Source: Natrialbaceae archaeon (GTDB lineage: Archaea > Halobacteriota > Halobacteria > Halobacteriales > Natrialbaceae). Taken from it: a stretch of 61,199 nucleotides of DNA. A program made the position numbers and the translations under genes. The stretch spans positions 1-61,199 of the forward strand of contig PWMF01000118.1 in assembly GCA_003559215.1 (NCBI GenBank), in the 5' to 3' direction. The notes beneath the pieces are model-generated. The model ran no database searches. It saw nothing but the letters and a program-made list of their open reading frames with translations, and was not told the DNA's origin. This document shows, one piece after another, positions 8,848-17,376 of the stretch. Every line of letters begins with the position of its first letter. Within the stretch, counting starts at the first letter, position 1.

Positions 8848-9004
8848 TCGGTCGATCCGGGTTCGCTGCACTCGCTCTTCGATCGTCGTCGCGTCTCCCT
8901 TCAAGGGCCTCCTCCCGGGGGAAACGAGGGCGGGACGCGAGCACTAAGAGATCTGCGGGCGGTATCGACAGCGGTTACCGCCGTCGCTTCGAAGCGCCGG
9001 ACAG

Positions 9005-9141
9005 ATGACGTCCGGCTAGCGGCGTCCGCTCGACGGTCCCGTCCGATCCAGCCGGGCGCCCCCCGAGCGCGGACGGAAACGCGTCGGTATCGGTGTCCCC
9101 AATCGTCGCCACGATCACCGCCCCCGGGCGCACGACTTGCA
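9005..9141 (+). pseudogene. Decayed duplicate of the 46-aa microprotein before yeiH2
   Basis: From an ATG at 9005, placed like that of the intact gene at 3767, the sequence aligns without gaps for at least 100 bases. The shared block CGATCCAGC is followed by matching GAGCGCG and GTCG segments and then by the GTCGCCACGATC region. An in-frame TAG sits at codon 5, both Trp codons have become Arg codons, and a frame change after codon ~36 is needed to keep the hydrophobic segment (IVATITAP). The ATG-to-ATG distance to yeiH is 137 bases here and 145 in the intact module. The upstream TATCGAC block is also shared. This is what remains of a duplicated microprotein gene. Confidence 0.6.
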
Positions 9142-10125
9142 ATGAGCGCACGAGACCTTCTTCCTGGACTGCTCGCGCTTTGTCTCGGCGCCGCGTTCGC
9201 TCGCGGCGTCGAGGTAGTCGCCGGCTTCAACGCCCTGCTCGTCGCTATCGCGGTCGGGTTCGTCCTGGCAAACACGGTCGATGTCCCGGAGCGACTCGAA
9301 GCGGGGATCGCGACCCACGGCTTCTGGCTGGCCGCCGGGATCGTCCTCATGGGAGCGTCGGTGACGCTCGGAACCGTTCTCGAGACGGGCGCGCTCGTCC
9401 TCGCGATCGTCGTCTGCGTCTCCGCGGGAACGATCCTCACCGTCGAGCTGCTCGCGCGAAACGTCTTCGGGATCACCGGCCGGCTCGGCTCGCTGCTGGC
9501 GGCCGGCTCGGGAATCTGCGGGGTCTCCGCGGTCGTCGCGGTCGCCGGCGCAATCCGGGCCCGGGAGAACCAGATCGCCTACGCGGCGGCGACGGTGTTG
9601 CTGTTCGACGCGGTGACGATCGTCGTCTACCCGATCATCGGCGACCTGCTCGGGCTCTCGGGTACCGTCTTCGGCGTCTGGGCTGGCGTCAGCATGTTCT
9701 CGACTGGACCCGTCGTCGCCGTCGGATTCACGCACTCGGAGGTCGCCGGCCAGTGGGCGACGATGGCGAAACTTGCCCGGAACGCCCTGATCGGCGTCGT
9801 CGTACTCGCGTACGCGAGCTACTACGCCCGGTCCGGCGGGGGATCGCGGCCCTCGGCGAGGGCGCTCCTCGAGGAGGTGCCGACGTTCGTGCTCGGTTTC
9901 TTCGCGCTCATGGTCGTCGCGAGCGCGGGGCTGCTCTCGGCGTCCCAGCGGGCGGCGATCGAGGAGACCTACGGCTGGCTGTTCCTGCTCGCGTTCGTCG
10001 GCCTCGGCACGGAGATCCGACTCGCCGAGCTTCGACGAACGGGGCTGTTGCCCGCCGTGGTCGTGCTGACGGCGCTGGTGCTCGTCAGCACGCTCTCGCT
10101 TGCGGTGTTGCTTGCGCTGTTCTGA
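9142..10125 (+). CDS. YeiH/UPF0324-family putative anion exporter, copy 2
   Basis: A 327-residue membrane protein that can be aligned with copy 1 (3912-4901) almost throughout, with long identical blocks such as GSLLAAGSGICGVSAVVAVA, WAGVSMFSTGPVVAVGF and GQWATMAKL. It has about ten helices. It sits 294 bases after pstB, behind the decayed microprotein. The protein frame is intact with no stops, so the transporter was kept while its small partner decayed. The function is inferred from the YeiH family name only. Confidence 0.88.
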   Translation: MSARDLLPGLLALCLGAAFARGVEVVAGFNALLVAIAVGFVLANTVDVPERLEAGIATHGFWLAAGIVLMGASVTLGTVLETGALVLAIVVCVSAGTILTVELLARNVFGITGRLGSLLAAGSGICGVSAVVAVAGAIRARENQIAYAAATVLLFDAVTIVVYPIIGDLLGLSGTVFGVWAGVSMFSTGPVVAVGFTHSEVAGQWATMAKLARNALIGVVVLAYASYYARSGGGSRPSARALLEEVPTFVLGFFALMVVASAGLLSASQRAAIEETYGWLFLLAFVGLGTEIRLAELRRTGLLPAVVVLTALVLVSTLSLAVLLALF

Positions 10126-10272
10126 GGGCAGTTCGTCTCCCACTCGAGTCGGCGGTCCGATTCGGTCGAGCGGAGGGGACGGCGCCCCTCGAGCGGGCGG
10201 TGGTACCGGACCCCAACCGGGCCACGTTTCCGCCAACTCAACCCTTAATCGGCGACCGCGAGAACCGCGACC

Positions 10273-11700
10273 GTGTTCGTCGTTCTGTTCTCACTCGCCA
10301 ATCGTCGGCTCTGGCGGGTCTGGAAGCGCGTGTTCGGCCTCTCCTGGCCCGTGATGGCCGAGCAGGTGCTGCGAACCCTGATGCGGACGACCGACCTGAT
10401 CATCGCGGGCCTGTTCTCCCCGGCCGCGGTCGCGGCGGTCGGTCTCGCGGACATCTACGCTCGCTTCCCGCTGCGGTTCGGCATCGGTATCGGTGACGGC
10501 GCGATCGCTCTCTCGAGCCAGGACACGAGCGCCGACGCCACCGCGAACCGGGACGAGGCGGTCTCGCAGGCGCTGTTGCTCGGCCTGCTCGGTGGAATTC
10601 CGTTCATCCTCTTCGGCCTGTTACTCAACGAGTACGCGATCTCGGTGTTGGGCGCACTCACCGACGAGGGGGCGATGGACGCGGTCGTCGAGTACGGCAG
10701 CGTCTACCTGATGGTGATCATGATCTCGGCGCCCGCGATCCACGTCAACTTCATCGCGGCCCGCTCGATCCAGGGCACCGGCGACACGAAGACGCCGATG
10801 TACGTCAACGGCGTCGTCAACGCGCTCAACATCCTCGCGACGATCGGGCTGGCGTTCGGGCTCGGCCCGCTGCCGGAGCTCGGCGTCATCGGGATCGCCG
10901 TCGCGACCGCAGCCGCGGACACGCTCGGCGCGACCGCCTTCCTCGCGGTCCTCGCCACGCCGCACAGCGGGATTCAGTACGTCGTCCCCCGACAGCTCGT
11001 CATCACGAAGCAGCTGATCCTGATCAGCTGGCCCCGGATCGCCGAGGGGGTCACGGAGATGTTCGCCGAGTTCCCGTTCAACGCGATCCTGCTGGCGTTC
11101 GGCACCGAGGTCAACGCCGCCTACCACATCGGCCGCCGGATGTACCAGCAGATCGCCTCGCCGCTCGCGCGGGGGTACGGCGTCGCCGCGAACATCATGG
11201 TCGGCCAATCGCTAGGACAGGGGGAGGGGGCGACCGCCTACTACAACGGACTGGCCGCGACGGCTCTGAGCACGCTCACCGTCGGCGGCCTCTGTGCCCT
11301 GCTGTTCTCCTTCGCCGAGGAGTTCGTCCTCGTGTTCACGCGCGATCCCACGACGGTCGGGTACGCGGTCGGCTTCGCGCAGGCCTACGCCGTCACCGCG
11401 CTGTTGATCGCGGCCTACATCACGCTGGCGGGTTCGCTGCGGGGCGGCAGCGAGACGGTCGTCCCGTTCGTCTCCCGGGTCATCGGTACCTTCGTCTTCC
11501 TCCTCGGGTTCACCTACGTCGTCGGCGTCGAACTCGGCTACGGCGTCGTCGCGGCCTACCTCGCCATCGTCCTCGACTTCGCTTTCCGCGTCGCCTACCT
11601 CGGTGTCGTCTTCTACCGACGCCGGTGGGTCGAACGGGGCACCTCGATGATGCGCGAGCGGGGCAGCTTCAGCGAGGGGTCCACGGACGCGGACGACTGA
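10273..11700 (+). CDS. MATE-family multidrug/Na+-type efflux transporter
   Basis: A 475-residue protein of about twelve membrane helices with MATE features: an early WPVMAEQVLRTLMRTTDL segment, an internal repeat of two six-helix halves, AARSIQGTGDTKTPM in the loop of the first half and the matching SLRGGSETVVP in the second. Such exporters exchange cationic compounds for H+ or Na+. The start is a GTG at 10273; no in-frame ATG comes earlier than residue ~28, inside the first helix region. The tail ends in an acidic stretch. Confidence 0.88.
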   Translation: MFVVLFSLANRRLWRVWKRVFGLSWPVMAEQVLRTLMRTTDLIIAGLFSPAAVAAVGLADIYARFPLRFGIGIGDGAIALSSQDTSADATANRDEAVSQALLLGLLGGIPFILFGLLLNEYAISVLGALTDEGAMDAVVEYGSVYLMVIMISAPAIHVNFIAARSIQGTGDTKTPMYVNGVVNALNILATIGLAFGLGPLPELGVIGIAVATAAADTLGATAFLAVLATPHSGIQYVVPRQLVITKQLILISWPRIAEGVTEMFAEFPFNAILLAFGTEVNAAYHIGRRMYQQIASPLARGYGVAANIMVGQSLGQGEGATAYYNGLAATALSTLTVGGLCALLFSFAEEFVLVFTRDPTTVGYAVGFAQAYAVTALLIAAYITLAGSLRGGSETVVPFVSRVIGTFVFLLGFTYVVGVELGYGVVAAYLAIVLDFAFRVAYLGVVFYRRRWVERGTSMMRERGSFSEGSTDADD

Positions 11701-11748
11701 GCGCCAGGCCGCGGAACTTACTTTACCGTCACCGAGAAACGGTCGGTC

Positions 11749-12900
11749 ATGTCCGACGGAGAGTTCGAGGGCTACGGGGGGAGACACGTTCCGGAACCGC
11801 TTCGCGACCCGCTCGAGCAACTGGCCGGTGCCTACGACGAGGTCGCCGGGACCGACGAGTTTCAGACTGCGTTCAGAAACCACCTCGAGGAGTTCGCCGG
11901 CCGTCCCACGCCGCTGTACCACGCTCGCAACCTGAGCGAGCGCTACGGCGCCGACATCTACCTCAAGCGAGAGGACCTGCTCCACGGCGGCGCCCACAAG
12001 ATCAACAACGTCCTCGGGCAGGCCCTGCTCGCGAAGCGCTCGGGTCGCGAGCGACTGATCGCCGAAACCGGGGCGGGCCAACACGGCGTCGCGACGGCGA
12101 TGGCCGGCGCGCTGCTCGACCTCGAGACGGAGATCTACATGGGCGAGAAGGACGTCGCCCGCCAGGAGATGAACGTCTTCCGGATGCGCCTGATGGGCGC
12201 CGCGGTCAACGAGGTTTCGCGGGGCGATGCCGGGTTAGCTGACGCGGTCGACGCCGCCCTCGAGGACTTCGCCGAGAACGTCGACGACACCCACTACCTC
12301 GTGGGCAGCGTTGTCGGCCCCGATCCGTTCCCGCGGATGGTCCGGGACTTCCAGTCGGTCATCGGTCGCGAGGCCCGCGAACAGTTCAGGGAGCGGACGG
12401 GCGACCTGCCCGAGGCCGCGGTCGCCTGCGTCGGCGGCGGCTCGAACGCGATCGGCCTCTTTCACGCGTTCCGCGACGACCCCGTCGAGTTCTACGGCGC
12501 CGAGGGCGGCGGCGAGGGTAGCGACTCGAGCCGACACGCGGCGCCGCTGTCCCGAGGAACGGACGACACCCTCCACGGGATGAAGACCCGCGTGATCGAC
12601 GACGACGTCGAAGTTCACTCCGTCTCCGCGGGACTGGACTATCCCGGCGTCGGCCCCGAACACGCCATGTTTCGGGCCGTCGGCCGCTGTGAGTACACCG
12701 GCGTCACCGACGACGCGGCCCTTGCGGCGTTCAGAGAGCTGAGCGAGACCGAGGGGATCATCCCGGCCCTCGAGTCGAGTCACGCGGTGGCTCGAGCGAT
12801 CGAGCTCGCCGAGGACGGCGCCCACGAGACGATTCTGGTGAACCTCTCGGGACGGGGCGACAAGGACATGGAGACCGCAGCGCGGAAGTTCGACCTGTAA
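11749..12900 (+). CDS. trpB: Tryptophan synthase beta chain (orphan copy)
   Basis: A 383-residue PLP enzyme that joins indole and serine. Key motifs: HGGAHKINN (PLP lysine, residue ~84), AETGAGQHGVA, GGGSNAIG (phosphate loop), SAGLDYPGVGPEH and SGRGDKD. These are TrpB1-type features. A TTTACC element 28 bases before the ATG suggests a leaderless transcript. No trpA, trpC or other trp gene lies near, so this is either a second trpB or a dispersed pathway gene; it may work without the alpha subunit. Length and motifs are normal, so catalysis is expected. Confidence 0.92.
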   Translation: MSDGEFEGYGGRHVPEPLRDPLEQLAGAYDEVAGTDEFQTAFRNHLEEFAGRPTPLYHARNLSERYGADIYLKREDLLHGGAHKINNVLGQALLAKRSGRERLIAETGAGQHGVATAMAGALLDLETEIYMGEKDVARQEMNVFRMRLMGAAVNEVSRGDAGLADAVDAALEDFAENVDDTHYLVGSVVGPDPFPRMVRDFQSVIGREAREQFRERTGDLPEAAVACVGGGSNAIGLFHAFRDDPVEFYGAEGGGEGSDSSRHAAPLSRGTDDTLHGMKTRVIDDDVEVHSVSAGLDYPGVGPEHAMFRAVGRCEYTGVTDDAALAAFRELSETEGIIPALESSHAVARAIELAEDGAHETILVNLSGRGDKDMETAARKFDL

Positions 12901-13194
12901 ACTACCCTATTGTACTCCCTCGGCGCGTATGCGCCTCGCTGTCCTCTCCGACCCACCTACTCGTGGTTCGAGGCGCCTCTGGCGTCTCGTCATCAAGCGA
13001 GACCTCCGGTCTTTCGAACGACCTCGCTCGCCCCCTGAGGCCGGAGGCTCCACATCGAACTCTGCTGAAACGGGCGCCGCAGTCGGCTCCGATGGGGTCG
13101 TGACTTGCCGCGGGGCCGGCCTGGATTGCGAGTCGGAGGCGTCCGCGAGGCCACAGTCGTAATCGTCATACCGGCTCGCCGACAACCAGCGCGT
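12901..13194. other. Intergenic region, no supported gene
   Basis: This 294-base stretch separates trpB and the CxxC protein. An open frame starts at an ATG at 12928 (77 codons) but gives an Arg/Ser/Pro-rich, non-acidic product with no recognisable domain. I see no RNA gene or clear promoter in it. Confidence 0.4.
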
Positions 13195-13593
13195 ATGCGG
13201 ATGGAACTGCGGGTGTGCAAACACTGCTACACCGGGGAGCACGGGAACGAACAGAAGACCGCGATCACGAAAGATATGGTCGCCTGCGCCGAGGCGGTCC
13301 GGGAGTACAAGGACCTCCTCTCGCTCGACGCGGTCTACATCACCAAGGTCGAGGCCGGCGACGTCGGCGGCTCCGAGGAGCTGCCGATCAACGTCGCGGG
13401 GATCGAAGACGACACGATCACGCTGCGGGACACCCAGCTCGTGATCGAGGACGACGACGGGAGCGTCCTGGTCTACCCCGAGCCGGCGGACATTCTCGAG
13501 GTGTTGACCCGGAACCTCGACCAGATCAACGAGCGAACCCGCCAGGACGTCGTCGTCGACATCTCGGCCGACAGCGCGGAACTGATCACCTGA
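13195..13593 (+). CDS. Small conserved-looking CxxC protein of unknown function
   Basis: A 132-residue acidic soluble protein. It begins MRMELRVCKHCYTGEHGNEQ: the CxxC pair at residues 8 and 11, with a nearby His, could bind a metal or form half a zinc site. The remainder alternates short strands and helices, and the C-terminus has a helical segment ILEVLTRNLDQINE. I chose the ATG at 13195; the frame is open further upstream, but that part is Arg/Pro-rich and unlike haloarchaeal coding. A second ATG at 13201 is also possible. No function is assigned. Confidence 0.7.
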   Translation: MRMELRVCKHCYTGEHGNEQKTAITKDMVACAEAVREYKDLLSLDAVYITKVEAGDVGGSEELPINVAGIEDDTITLRDTQLVIEDDDGSVLVYPEPADILEVLTRNLDQINERTRQDVVVDISADSAELIT

Positions 13594-13725
13594 GGGCGAC
13601 GTCCGTCCCTCACGACGAAGCGTCGCGCCGCCCCGTTCGTTTCCCGAGCACGACCGCGGACCCGGTTCCGACCGCTCCCGACGGGTCCGAAACTGCCGCT
13701 CGTCGGACCTTTTCGTCACGACAGC

Positions 13726-13731
13726 TTTACA
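13726..13731 (+). promoter_or_regulatory. TATA box for the HdrA/MvhD-like gene
   Basis: TTTACA lies ~31 bases before the ATG at 13757, the spacing of a haloarchaeal leaderless promoter. Confidence 0.5.
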
Positions 13732-13756
13732 ACCGTGCCATCGCTACCTGCTTGCG

Positions 13757-15889
13757 ATGAACGAGGGCGCGTTTGTCTGTTCCTGCGCCGGGACCTGTGA
13801 TATCGATCTCGAGGAGGCCAGAGAGGGGATCGAGGACGTCGAGGTCGCCGCGAGCTCGCAGCTGCTCTGTCAGGACAAGCTCGAGGCGTTCGAACAGGTG
13901 ATCGAGGAGTACGAACTCGACGAGATGGTCGTCACCTGTCCCGAGGCCAAGGCCCAGGAAAAGATCGAGGCCGCGGCCGAGCGACAGGGACTCCGGGCCG
14001 ACAACGTCGAGTTCGTCGACCAGCGGGAGGGGGCGGGGTGGGTCCACGACCGCGAGGCCGCGACCGCCAAGACCGCGCGGCTGGTCAACGCGGCGAACGC
14101 CGGCCGGGAGACCGAGCGGCGCCCTCGATCGAGCATCCACCGGGCCGATTACGACGTCGTCGTCGTCGGCGATCCGGATGCGGCCGCGGCGATCGCCGAC
14201 TCAGCGGACGTGACGCTGCTCGCCAACGGCGAGGAGCTGGCGACCGCCGACGCCGATCTCGAGGACGTCGACGTCGAGCGGGGACGCGTCGTCGACGTCG
14301 ACGGCAAGTACGGCGAGTTCGAGCTGACCGTCGAGGCGCTCGTGACCGACGACTGCGTCTCCTGTATGAAATGCGTCCACGAGGGGCCCGACGGGATGGT
14401 GACCCGCTACCCGGTCGACATCGATCCCGAGGCCCCGGTCGGCGAGTGGGTGACGGTCTGTCCGACCGACGCCATCGAGATGGAGGGCGTCGAGCGGACG
14501 ATCGAGTGTGATCAGGTGATCCACCCCGGAGGAGAGGGGCCGATCGGCGGCCAGCGCGGCTATCACACCGAATTCGACCCGGCGACGGTCAACGAAGTCG
14601 AACGCCTGCTCGGCGGGTTCGAGGGGATCGACTTCCTGGACCTCGAGATGGAGGTCTGTGCCGCCGGAACGTCCGGCGAGATGGGCTGTAACGAGTGTGT
14701 CGAGGCCTGTCCCCACGACGCCGTCGAGCGGGCCGCGATCGACGAGGTCGAGTTCCACCTCGACAGCTGCCAGAACTGCGGGGCCTGTACCAGCGCCTGT
14801 CCGACCGGTGCAGCCCGACTCCAGGAGCCGAGCAACGAGCGCCTCGCCCGCGAGGTCGAGGCACTGCTGGCGCCGACGGGCGACGACGGCGGGTTCGTCA
14901 GCGGACTCCTCGGAGGCTCGAGCGCGGGCATCGAGACGCCGATGATCGCGTTCGTCTGTTCGGAGCGCGCCCAGAACGCGCTCCGGGAGTACGGCCGCCT
15001 GGCAGCCGCGGGACGAGTCGACGTCGAGTACCCGCCGATCCTCCCGGTCTCGGTCAACTGCACCGACACCGTCGGCGAGGCCCACGTCCTCCACGCGCTG
15101 GCGGCCGGCGCCGACGGCGTCGCGATCGTCGGCTGTGGCGGCGGCTGTCTTCACTCCGGCCCGGATCCGAAAGCCGAGCTCGTCGAACGGGTCAACCGGG
15201 CGACGACCGATCTGGGACTGGGCGAGCGGGTCTCCTTCTTCGCGCCCGACCCCGACGAACCCGAGGCGTTCGTCGAGGAGGTCTCCCAGTTTGCCGTCAC
15301 GGGGCTCGAGGCGTCGCCGATCCCCGCCGGCGAGCACGAGGCGACGGGCGAAATCGACGATCCCGGGCGGGAGAACCCGCCGTTCGACAGTCACGGCTGG
15401 ACCCTCGAGAGCGTCCGCGCGATCCTCGAGCACGTCGAGCCCGAGCGGGAGGTGATCCGCGGGCTAAAGGACTTCGGGGTCGTCGAGGTCGCCGACGGCT
15501 GTACGCTGACGCCGACCTGCACGAGCTACTGTCCGACCGACGCGCTCCGGCGCACCGAGAACGGCCTCGATTTCAACCACGAGCGCTGCGTCAACTGCGG
15601 GCTCTGCGAGGAGGTCTGCGTCGAGAACGTCATGAGCGTCGAGGACGGGCTCGACCTGTCGCTGCTTCCGGAGAACAAGGCGGAGGAGCCGGATCCCGCC
15701 TGGGAGCGGGTGTACGAGGGGTCGATGCTGTCGTGTGCCGGCTGCGGAAAGCAGTTCACAAGCGAGGCGACCGCCAACGCGATCGAGGACCGTATCGGCG
15801 ACGTCGTCGCCGACCTCGCCCCCGATTCCGAGGAGAGCATCTTCGAGTACTGTCCGGAGTGCCGAGCGCGACTGCTTCACGACGTCTGA
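13757..15889 (+). CDS. HdrA/MvhD-like multi-cluster iron-sulfur protein
   Basis: A 710-residue cytosolic redox protein. The N-terminus has an HdrA-like C-x-C-x3-C (residues ~9-15). After an eroded nucleotide-binding segment (DYDVVVVGDPDAAAAIA, ~residue 132), cysteine sets appear at ~200 (CVSCMKC), ~311 (CNECVEACP), ~338 (CQNCGACTSACP), ~582 (CTLTPTCTSYCP), ~612 (CVNCGLCEEVC) and in a C-terminal pair of CxxC (CAGC, CPEC). Residues ~395-490 match the MvhD/FlpD domain (hydrogenase delta-subunit type), with its own Cys in VNCTD and GCGGGC. In methanogens HdrA and MvhD carry electrons between heterodisulfide reductase and hydrogenase or formate dehydrogenase. The formate dehydrogenase operon begins 1.5 kb downstream, so a link is likely but inferred. 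The HdrA FAD motif looks degenerate. Confidence 0.75.
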   Translation: MNEGAFVCSCAGTCDIDLEEAREGIEDVEVAASSQLLCQDKLEAFEQVIEEYELDEMVVTCPEAKAQEKIEAAAERQGLRADNVEFVDQREGAGWVHDREAATAKTARLVNAANAGRETERRPRSSIHRADYDVVVVGDPDAAAAIADSADVTLLANGEELATADADLEDVDVERGRVVDVDGKYGEFELTVEALVTDDCVSCMKCVHEGPDGMVTRYPVDIDPEAPVGEWVTVCPTDAIEMEGVERTIECDQVIHPGGEGPIGGQRGYHTEFDPATVNEVERLLGGFEGIDFLDLEMEVCAAGTSGEMGCNECVEACPHDAVERAAIDEVEFHLDSCQNCGACTSACPTGAARLQEPSNERLAREVEALLAPTGDDGGFVSGLLGGSSAGIETPMIAFVCSERAQNALREYGRLAAAGRVDVEYPPILPVSVNCTDTVGEAHVLHALAAGADGVAIVGCGGGCLHSGPDPKAELVERVNRATTDLGLGERVSFFAPDPDEPEAFVEEVSQFAVTGLEASPIPAGEHEATGEIDDPGRENPPFDSHGWTLESVRAILEHVEPEREVIRGLKDFGVVEVADGCTLTPTCTSYCPTDALRRTENGLDFNHERCVNCGLCEEVCVENVMSVEDGLDLSLLPENKAEEPDPAWERVYEGSMLSCAGCGKQFTSEATANAIEDRIGDVVADLAPDSEESIFEYCPECRARLLHDV

Positions 15890-15946
15890 GCGGTTCCACG
15901 AGAGACGACGACAGCCGTAGTTTTCGAGGCGGCGCCGCGTCGGTTC

Positions 15947-16687
15947 TCACTCCGGGTGTTCGATCGTCCAGTCGGCCTTCTCGGCGGCCGTCGCGAGGGG
16001 AACGAACTCCCAGCCGGCGTCGTCGGCGATCCACTCCTCGCCGCTGGAGCCGACGACGACGGTCCGATCGGCGTAGAACATCGAGTCGGGCGTGACGTCC
16101 GCGAGGCGTTCGGCCGGACCGGTCTCGGAGCCGCCGAAGAAGTCGAGTTCGATCCGCTCGTCGCGCTGGAACTTCCGGATCGCCGGCGTCGACACCGTGC
16201 CGACGATCCCGATCCAGTCGGCCCACCCCCTGGCGTCGCCGATGACGAACTGCGGGTCCTCGAGCCGGTTGATCGCCTGGTAGGTGAACGCGAGGGTCAT
16301 ATCGTCGGCCGACGTCGCCTCGCCGTGGTCGGTCGTTCGGGGCGTAGAGTCGGCGGACTCCGCCTCGTCCGTTCCCGATTCGGTCTCCGACTCCGCGTCC
16401 GAACTCCCGCCGGCGCCACCGCCGCCGCGATTCTCCGGAACGCCGACCGGCCCCTCCGTCGCCCCCGGCACTTGGGGGACGCGCCGGGACGGATCGGCGT
16501 CGTTCCCGCCGTCGCTCTCGGACTCACCGTCGGTCGCCCCGTCGACGGACGCGTCGCTCCGGACGGGATCCGACTCGGTCGCCGGATCGCCCTCGCCCCG
16601 CCAGAGCCAGTCGCCGTGGTTGGTGGTCTCGCCGTCGTCCTCGTCCTCACCAACGTCCATCTCGTCGAGGTCGATGCTGTCGGTCAT
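15947..16687 (-). CDS. Hypothetical protein, acidic linker plus C-terminal alpha/beta domain
   Basis: A 246-residue protein in the opposite direction to its neighbours. Residues 1-~128 are low-complexity and acidic (Asp/Glu/Ser/Gly-rich). The last ~118 residues form a compact domain starting MTLAFTYQAINRLEDP, with RGWADWIGIVGT, ADRTVVVGSSGEEW and AEKADWTIEHPE, resembling uncharacterised haloarchaeal proteins. The frame stays open far upstream, but that part is Arg-rich, so the ATG at 16687 (MTDSIDLDEMDVGEDEDD) is chosen. This ATG overlaps the stop of a possible 54-codon gene as ATGA. Function unknown. Confidence 0.75.
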   Translation of the reverse strand: MTDSIDLDEMDVGEDEDDGETTNHGDWLWRGEGDPATESDPVRSDASVDGATDGESESDGGNDADPSRRVPQVPGATEGPVGVPENRGGGGAGGSSDAESETESGTDEAESADSTPRTTDHGEATSADDMTLAFTYQAINRLEDPQFVIGDARGWADWIGIVGTVSTPAIRKFQRDERIELDFFGGSETGPAERLADVTPDSMFYADRTVVVGSSGEEWIADDAGWEFVPLATAAEKADWTIEHPE

Positions 16688-16848
16688 CGGCGACGGACGA
16701 CCTCCTCGAGCAGTCGGCGACCGGTCGCGGGTCGGCGGCTGTGGCTGGCGGCTGCCGCCTCCGACCCGATGGTTGCTGACCGTCCCCCGGCGCAATCGCC
16801 CGTCCGGGCGCGGAGCGCCCGGCCGATCGGCAGTGTTGTCACGGCCAT
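16684..16848 (-). CDS. Possible 54-aa leader gene, translationally coupled
   Basis: An ATG at 16848 opens 54 codons ending in TGA that overlaps the next ATG (ATGA at 16684-16687), the pattern of coupled translation. An AATTAA element at 16873-16878 lies ~30 bases before this ATG, fitting leaderless transcription starting exactly here. Against it: the product (MAVTTLPIGRALRARTGD...) is basic and Arg-rich, unlike most haloarchaeal proteins, and I recognise no domain. It may instead be an untranslated leader of the downstream gene. Confidence 0.4.
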   Translation of the reverse strand: MAVTTLPIGRALRARTGDCAGGRSATIGSEAAAASHSRRPATGRRLLEEVVRRR

Positions 16849-17376
16849 CGTCGATAGTTCGCGGTGTGGAGGAATTAACTTTTGCGGGCCGCGTTCCCGT
16901 TCCCGAGGAGCGACGCGGCGAGCAGAGCGGACGAGTTGCAGCAACGAGAGCGAGGCTCCCGTTCGCACGGCGGAGCGCTTCGCGGTCCGAGGGCACAACA
17001 GGGGGAACGGCTGTACGGTAGTTCGTCGTCACCGCCGGTTCGACGCCGAGAGACGCGACCCAGAGAACGGGGCCGGCAAGCGGGGGTTCCGTTCTCGAGA
17101 GTGGACGGCGAAAGCGACGTCCCGGATCGGTCCCCGCGGGCCGATAGCCGACGGTACCGAGGTGAGAGGACCGAAAACCGTCTCGAAAGGCGGCGAGTCC
17201 CGCGCACACCGTTCGGCGAGCGACACGGGGGATTCGACCGTTTCGGTGTCCACGGTAATGTCTATTTATTGAACGAAAGCCGACTTCTCGGCCTCGTTCA
17301 TTGTAGGGCAGTTAATAACTGACCCCGATTCTCCGGATTCAAAGGATTAATAACTCGAGATGGCTTTTGCGAATCC
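16849..17376. promoter_or_regulatory. Divergent promoter region between the 16.7-kb gene and fdhA
   Basis: This 528-base region holds no supported gene. Its right end is clearly more AT-rich. CAGTTAATAACTG at 17309-17321 is a perfect 13-base palindrome around a central A. A second TTAATAACT at 17347-17355 repeats its core; the TTAATA at 17347-17352 lies 30 bases before the fdhA ATG and is the probable TATA box. The upstream palindrome may be a regulator site. AATTAA at 16873-16878 serves the opposite strand. Confidence 0.55.

Noticed and set aside
12928..13161. 77-codon frame starting MRLAVLSD after trpB
   Set aside because: The first eight residues look like a phosphoesterase start, but the rest is Arg/Ser/Pro-rich with no metal-binding motif and no halophilic bias.
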